Shown here piece after piece: positions 59,470 through 64,000 of a DNA stretch of 64,000 nt. The stretch comes from LC029 sp036676475. Lineage in GTDB: Bacteria; Bacillota; Bacilli; Aneurinibacillales; RAOX-1. The notes under the pieces were generated by a model. That model saw only the letters and a list, made by a program, of their open reading frames with translations. It made no database searches and was not told the origin of the DNA. A program made the position numbers and the translations under genes. Positions within the stretch are counted from its first letter, which is position 1, and each line of letters begins with the position of its first letter. The stretch covers positions 62,001-126,000 of the forward strand of contig JAKFCU010000089.1 in NCBI GenBank assembly GCA_036676475.1, written 5' to 3'.

Positions 59470-60876
59470 ATGAATTCTATGTTACAGTTTGTCCGAACTA
59501 GGGTGGCAACCAAACTTGGGTTATTACTGTTGTGTGTGTTTTTATTAATTTCATTCTCTCTCGGCAATATATTATATACATTATTTCTTTCTTTTTATGC
59601 CTCTCACGTAACGGAAGAACTCGTACAGCGAGCCGAAAGTCATGCTTCCGTTTTAAGTGATCATTTTACGGAGAATACGATCGATCATGTCATTCGTATG
59701 GAACAAGGCTCCAGTTTTATGGTCGTTATTTTGGACAAGAAGGAGAATGTGGTAGGCAGTTCCGATACGATCTCTTCCTTACATCGTGAATATTTAGATA
59801 AGGCAAACAAACAAGAGATGGAAAGTGCATTAGAAAAAGATTGGGAATCTAAACCTTTTCTTGTATCTCAGTCCACCGTTTTGCAGAACGATAGGGAAGT
59901 AGGAACGGTTGTACTATTTAGTTCTACTGCCCCAATTCGGAAGACAATTCAAATTCTTCAAGGAATGTTGCTTTTCATTGGGTTCATTACTGCCATTGTC
60001 GTTGGCGGAATCTTACTTATAGTCTCACGAATGATCGTTCGCCCCTTGCTCGAAATGAAGAAAGTAACGGGGGAAATTGCAAAAGGAAATTATGGTATGA
60101 AACTCCCGGTTAAGGGGGAGGATGAGGTTTCTCAATTGGCTTATTCGATTAATCATATGTCGGATGAAATCCAATTTTATCAAAATCAAAGAAATGAATT
60201 TCTAGCGGATATCGGCCATGAGTTACGTACGCCTTTAACGTATCTCAAGGGTTACTCGGAGATTTTGCTTAGGCATCCCGTTTCTGAAGAAGAAAAGACA
60301 GAATATCTGCAAATTATTTATGACCAGAGCAATCGATTGCAAAGATTGGTGCAAGATTTGTTTGATTTGGCACGGATGGAACAGGGGGATTTCTCGTTTC
60401 GAAGAGATCAGATTGGTCTGGAAAATGTCCTGACCGATGTCCTTACGCTGGTTGAATCATCTATGGATGCTAAAGGAATCCAATTAGAATATTTTCCGCC
60501 TTATCAATCTTTTATGATTGAAGGGGACCATCAGCGATTGGGACAAGTATTTATAAATATCCTGGAAAATGCCAGACGCTATACGCCGGAAGGAGGATCT
60601 GTGTATATTCGTTATAAGGGAACAAAAACGGAGGTCACCCTGGAAATCCAGGATACAGGACCGGGAATACCTAAAGAAGAACTTCCATTTATTATGGAAA
60701 GATTATATCGTGTCGAAAAATCACGCTCTCCAGAAACGGGAGGTGCGGGTTTAGGGTTGGCGATCAGCAAAAAAATAGTAGAGATGCATCAGGGAGAATT
60801 ACAGGTAGAAAGTACAGAGGGGAAGGGAACCATGTTCAAAATTCGTTTACCTCTTCTTCATACGGATAAAACTTAA
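59470..60876 (+). CDS. Sensor histidine kinase
   Basis: 468 residues: helix 1 (about 14-38), extracytoplasmic sensor to about 160, helix 2 (164-186), HAMP, His250 in DIGHELRTPLTYLKGYSE, ATPase domain with DTGPGIP and GAGLGLAISKKIV. Likely partner of the regulator at 58360. RBS GGAGGGA. Confidence 0.92.
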   Translation: MNSMLQFVRTRVATKLGLLLLCVFLLISFSLGNILYTLFLSFYASHVTEELVQRAESHASVLSDHFTENTIDHVIRMEQGSSFMVVILDKKENVVGSSDTISSLHREYLDKANKQEMESALEKDWESKPFLVSQSTVLQNDREVGTVVLFSSTAPIRKTIQILQGMLLFIGFITAIVVGGILLIVSRMIVRPLLEMKKVTGEIAKGNYGMKLPVKGEDEVSQLAYSINHMSDEIQFYQNQRNEFLADIGHELRTPLTYLKGYSEILLRHPVSEEEKTEYLQIIYDQSNRLQRLVQDLFDLARMEQGDFSFRRDQIGLENVLTDVLTLVESSMDAKGIQLEYFPPYQSFMIEGDHQRLGQVFINILENARRYTPEGGSVYIRYKGTKTEVTLEIQDTGPGIPKEELPFIMERLYRVEKSRSPETGGAGLGLAISKKIVEMHQGELQVESTEGKGTMFKIRLPLLHTDKT

Positions 60877-60996
60877 GAAAAAACTATACATGAATGTTAG
60901 CCTGTCAGCCTAAAATATAATTACATAGACTTTCATTTTTTGTATTGCATGGAGGAAGACATGATCGTTACGAGCTAAAATCATTCAAAAAGACAC

Positions 60997-61026
60997 TTTA
61001 CATACCTTACGAGGGTATAGTAATAT
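60997..61026 (+). promoter_or_regulatory. copZ promoter with CsoR-type box
   Basis: TTTACA (60997-61002), 18 nt, TAATAT (61021-61026). ATACC-TTACGAG-GGTAT (61002-61018) fits the CsoR operator spacing ATACC-N7-GGTAT and lies in the spacer. Confidence 0.75.
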
Positions 61027-61080
61027 TTAAGTGAGATTTAAATATTATCTTATAAATCCAACGAACTGGGGGAAAGGGAT

Positions 61081-61287
61081 ATGACAACTATTTCATTAAA
61101 CGTAAAAGGCATGTCTTGCAATCATTGCGTGAATTCGATTGAAGGAGCATTGGGGAATATAAACGGTGTCGGATCGGTACAAGTAGACCTCGCAGGCAAT
61201 CAGGTTACCGTCTCGTATGATGAAGCATCGGTAAGTGTGGAAAAGTTAAAGGAGACCATTGAAGATCAAGGATACGATGTAGTCTAA
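61081..61287 (+). CDS. copZ: Copper chaperone CopZ
   Basis: 68 residues, one heavy-metal-associated domain; Cu(I) ligands Cys13 and Cys16 in KGMSCNHC, then a ferredoxin-like fold ending IEDQGYDVV. It delivers Cu(I) to CopA. RBS GGGGGAAAGG. It precedes the csoR remnant and copA. Confidence 0.96.
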   Translation: MTTISLNVKGMSCNHCVNSIEGALGNINGVGSVQVDLAGNQVTVSYDEASVSVEKLKETIEDQGYDVV

Positions 61288-61336
61288 TGATCAGATCGAG
61301 AATCATCTCAATCTATCAGTCTAATGTAAGGATGAG

Positions 61337-61524
61337 ATGGTTGAGAAGGATGTTTATTGCGATGACGTTCTAAATCAAATTGCTGCCGTCCAGTCCGCCC
61401 TCAATTTTGTTGGCAAAATCTTGTTGGAAGGTAACTTGAAAAGCTGTTTATGGAACAGTTTCAGGATGGCGACAACAAGGTCATCGATGAGCTGTTAAAA
61501 ACCGTGTATAAGTTATTGAAGTAG
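61337..61524 (+). pseudogene. csoR: Decayed copper-sensing repressor gene (csoR remnant)
   Basis: The frame from 61337 encodes MVEKDVYCDDVLNQIAAVQS and then ALNFVGKILLEGNLKSCL, which is the middle of a CsoR-family protein. The N-terminal third, including the DNA-binding helix 1 region, is missing. The frame breaks near 61450 (one base lost; frame +1 continues EQFQDGDNKVIDELLKTVYK to the TAG at 61522). The ligand His before KxxC is Asn here (GNLKSC instead of HxxxC). So it is not a functional repressor. Confidence 0.8.
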
Positions 61525-61575
61525 TGTCGCTTAATACCAATCGTGCTGAATTGTTCGGCACGATCTCTTTTACAA

Positions 61576-61604
61576 ATCCATATACCCCACTGTGGTATAT
61601 GGAT
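61576..61604 (+). promoter_or_regulatory. CsoR-type box upstream of copA
   Basis: ATCCATATACC (61576-61586) and GGTATATGGAT (61594-61604) form perfect 11-bp arms over 7 bases; the inner ATACC-N7-GGTAT has the same spacing as the copZ box and the B. subtilis copZA operator. Confidence 0.75.
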
Positions 61605-61640
61605 AACGGGTAATATGATCAGGATTGGAGGGAATAGGAC

Positions 61641-64000
61641 ATGGCAGTTGAGATAAGGGAACATGATCGGGTTAAGATGGACCAAAGTATTACTTTAGGC
61701 ATTACAGGTATGACTTGCGCAGCATGTGCAAATCGAATTGAAAAAAACCTTTCAAAGTTGGAAGGGGTAAATAAAGTGAATGTGAACCTTGCAACGGAGA
61801 AAGCGTCCATTACGTACGATCCAGCGCAAGCTTCTGTGGAAAAAATGATTGAGAAAGTCAAAAAAACCGGGTATGGAGTGCAGGAAGAAAAAGTAAAAAT
61901 GGATATCATCGGCATGACGTGTGCAGCATGCGCAACCCGAATAGAAAAGGTTCTGAACAAAGTAGACGGTGTAACTAATGCAGCAGTAAATCTCGCAACG
62001 GAAACAGCGAGTGTTGAATTTATTCCCGGAAACACAAATATCGACCAATTGATCGCTGCTGTAAAGAAAACCGGGTATGATGCAAAAATAAAAGGGGAGG
62101 TAGACGAGGACTATGAACGAAGCGCCCGCGAACAAGAGTATAAAAAACAAAAAACGAAATTTTTCATAGGTGCGATATTATCCCTCTTTTTCCTCGTACA
62201 AATGGTATCGGACATTTCGATGGAATATGGCGGGCAATTCGCCTTCCACCTCAATCCGTGGCTTCAATTTTTGCTCGCAACCCCCGTCCAATTTTACGTC
62301 GGTGGCCATTACTATCGGGATGCCTATAATGCCGTGCGCGGAGGCAGTGCCAACATGGCCGTACTCGTAGTCCTTGGTACAACCGCCGCCTATTTATATA
62401 GTTTGGTAGTGACCATTCTTGGTACGGGTCAGGACTTATATTTTGAAGCGGCTGCGATCGTCATAACGTTAATTATCCTTGGGAAATTGCTTGAAACAAG
62501 GGCGAAAGGCCAAACATCTGAAGCCATTAAAACATTAATGGGATTGCAGGCGAAAACGGCACGTGTGATCCGTAATGGCGAAGAAGTGGATATCCCGATC
62601 GAAGAGGTTCAAGAGGGTGACATTATTTTCGTGCGTGCCGGGGAAAAAATCCCGGTTGATGGAGAATTGATTGAAGGCAGCAGCACCGTGGACGAATCGA
62701 TGTTAACCGGGGAAAGCATGCCGGTCACCAAAAAAGTCGGTGATAAAGTGATCGGGGCCACGGTGAATAAACACGGTTCATTTAAATTCAAAGCCACAAA
62801 AGTCGGAAAAGATACCGCACTTGCCCAGATCATCAAGCTTGTCGAAGAAGCACAGGGATCAAAAGCACCAATTCAACAACTGGCAGACAAAATCTCGGGG
62901 ATCTTTGTCCCGATTGTCATTGTCATTGCACTCCTCACTTTCGCTGTTACTTATTTCCTTGTTGGATTTACCCCTGCATTAATTAGCATGGTAGCTGTAT
63001 TGGTCATCGCCTGTCCGTGTGCGTTAGGTTTGGCTACTCCGACAGCCGTGATGGTCGGTACGGGGAAAGGCGCTGAAAACGGTCTTCTGATCAAAGGAGC
63101 GGAGCATCTGGAAAGCGCTCAACGCGTCACGACGGTTGTACTGGACAAAACAGGAACGATTACGAAGGGGAAACCTGAGGTAACAGATGTTATCTCATTG
63201 GGAACCTTTTCGGAAAATGAATTAGTTCAACTTGCGGCCTCGGCTGAAAAGGGATCTGAACACCCGTTAGGTGAAGCTATTGTCAACCAAGCCAAAGAAA
63301 AAGAGCTTCGTCTGCAGGATGGCACAAACTTCAAAGCAGTTCCGGGCCATGGGATTGAAGTGGAAATCGATAACAAAAAGGTATCGATCGGTAATAAAAA
63401 GCTGATGCATAAAAATAGTGTGGAAATTAATGATGCTCTTCCCCGAATGGAAGAACTTGAAGGCCAAGGGAAAACGGCGATGCTTATGGCCATTGACGGA
63501 CATCTTGCGGGTATCATCGCTGTAGCTGATACGGTGAAAGAAACATCTGCTGAAGCGATTAAGCAGTTGAAAAAAATGGGTATTGAGGTCATTATGATTA
63601 CCGGTGATAACCGCCGGACTGCCGAAGCCATTGCCCAGCAAGTGGGCGTGGACCGCGTGCTGGCGGAAGTACTTCCGGAAGACAAATCGGCTGAAGTGGA
63701 AAGACTCAAGCAGGAAGGAAAAATTGTCGCCATGGTGGGAGACGGTATCAATGATGCACCAGCGCTCGTTGCGGCCCATGTCGGCATCGCCATTGGAACA
63801 GGGACGGATGTGGCGATTGAAGCGGCGGATATCACTTTGATGCGCGGGGATCTGATGGGTATCGTCGATACCATTCGCCTGTCTAAAGCGACCATGCGGA
63901 AAATCCGCCAGAATCTGTTCTGGGCTTTCGCTTATAATGTCGTATTGATACCGGTTGCTGCAATGGGCCTTCTCAATCCAATACTTGCCGGTGGCGCGAT
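61641..64000 (+). CDS. copA: Copper-exporting P1B-type ATPase (3' truncated by the window)
   Basis: The ORF from ATG 61641 (RBS GGAGGGA) is open to the window end, 786 codons. Two N-terminal heavy-metal domains have GMTCAAC (Cys26/29 and Cys94/97); then the TGES motif (MLTGESMP), the membrane CPC motif (IACPCALG), phosphorylation motif DKTGTITKG, HP in GSEHPLGEA, and GDGINDAPAL. This is a Cu(I) exporter that pumps copper out of the cytosol and receives Cu from CopZ. Only the last helix region is missing. Confidence 0.97.
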   Translation, partial: MAVEIREHDRVKMDQSITLGITGMTCAACANRIEKNLSKLEGVNKVNVNLATEKASITYDPAQASVEKMIEKVKKTGYGVQEEKVKMDIIGMTCAACATRIEKVLNKVDGVTNAAVNLATETASVEFIPGNTNIDQLIAAVKKTGYDAKIKGEVDEDYERSAREQEYKKQKTKFFIGAILSLFFLVQMVSDISMEYGGQFAFHLNPWLQFLLATPVQFYVGGHYYRDAYNAVRGGSANMAVLVVLGTTAAYLYSLVVTILGTGQDLYFEAAAIVITLIILGKLLETRAKGQTSEAIKTLMGLQAKTARVIRNGEEVDIPIEEVQEGDIIFVRAGEKIPVDGELIEGSSTVDESMLTGESMPVTKKVGDKVIGATVNKHGSFKFKATKVGKDTALAQIIKLVEEAQGSKAPIQQLADKISGIFVPIVIVIALLTFAVTYFLVGFTPALISMVAVLVIACPCALGLATPTAVMVGTGKGAENGLLIKGAEHLESAQRVTTVVLDKTGTITKGKPEVTDVISLGTFSENELVQLAASAEKGSEHPLGEAIVNQAKEKELRLQDGTNFKAVPGHGIEVEIDNKKVSIGNKKLMHKNSVEINDALPRMEELEGQGKTAMLMAIDGHLAGIIAVADTVKETSAEAIKQLKKMGIEVIMITGDNRRTAEAIAQQVGVDRVLAEVLPEDKSAEVERLKQEGKIVAMVGDGINDAPALVAAHVGIAIGTGTDVAIEAADITLMRGDLMGIVDTIRLSKATMRKIRQNLFWAFAYNVVLIPVAAMGLLNPILAGGA

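Noticed and set aside
61461..63895. Minus-strand ORFs opposite copA
   Set aside because: Shadows of the copA frame, which shows all P1B-ATPase motifs.
1..64000. CRISPR arrays, tRNA or rRNA genes, complete insertion sequences
   Set aside because: None seen; repeats present are short palindromes without spacer regularity, and no transposase motif was found.

Overview
The window reads as chromosomal DNA of an aerobic, endospore-forming Bacillales bacterium. It carries sporulation genes (spoVIF, spoIVA, tiny coat-type peptides, ypjB), the gpsA-yphE-yphF-spoIVA-hbs-folE(mtrA)-mtrB-hepS...hepT-ndk-cheR-aroC-aroB-aroH-trpEDCFBA-hisC-tyrA-aroA-ypiA-ypiB-ypiF-qcrABC-ypjA-ypjB order known from Bacillus subtilis, and strong purine-rich ribosome binding sites. 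It is not B. subtilis itself: the menG position between hepS and hepT is occupied by a futalosine-pathway menaquinone cassette (mqnP, ubiX, mqnA), and several extra genes are interspersed. Genus cannot be fixed from this sequence alone.

Region 1 (1-9.5 kb): gpsA (5' truncated by the window), sporulation genes, hbs, an MFS exporter with ctaA on the minus strand, then folE-mtrB. Region 2 (9.5-14.3 kb): isoprenoid/menaquinone synthesis (hepS, mqnP, ubiX, mqnA, hepT) and ndk. Region 3 (14.4-28.7 kb): cheR and the aromatic supraoperon. The trp part is preceded by a TRAP-type leader (GAG/TAG triplets, candidate antiterminator, terminator), and mtrB, which encodes TRAP, lies 10 kb upstream, so the regulator and its target are both visible. 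Region 4 (28.7-36.3 kb): tiny sporulation peptides, an htrA-response regulator-histidine kinase group, an amidohydrolase-like protein without the usual histidines, and an autoregulated ECF sigma/anti-sigma pair. Region 5 (36.3-44.5 kb): an array of imperfect palindromes, ypiA, a His-rich coat-like protein, ypiB/ypiF and the menaquinol:cytochrome c reductase operon qcrABC.

Region 6 (45.2-64 kb) is an accessory metal/redox-defence region: a BlaI-type repressor, His/Met-rich membrane proteins, a beta-propeller lipoprotein, a multicopper oxidase, a polyferredoxin-like membrane protein, a CcdA-like protein, two further two-component systems, copZ, a decayed csoR and copA (cut by the window end). 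Four sites related to ACTACAATTTGTAGT recur in it; three overlap the -10 of good sigma-A promoters, which suggests one local regulon. Two CsoR-type boxes (ATACC-N7-GGTAT) precede copZ and copA.

The most exciting item is at 51163-51489. A small MerT-like membrane protein gene with a strong RBS contains one in-frame TGA, at residue 23 in a C-x-x-TGA context, followed 27 nt later by a 6-bp hairpin with a GGUCU loop, which satisfies the bacterial SECIS rules. It is best read as a new selenoprotein, encoded in an apparent operon with a rhodanese lipoprotein and a TVP38-family membrane protein. Other unexplained structure: a dispersed 51-bp intergenic repeat built of two small hairpins, a shared leader motif upstream of trpD and of a small gene before aroC, and a repressor-controlled promoter that runs straight into a terminator (possible small RNA).
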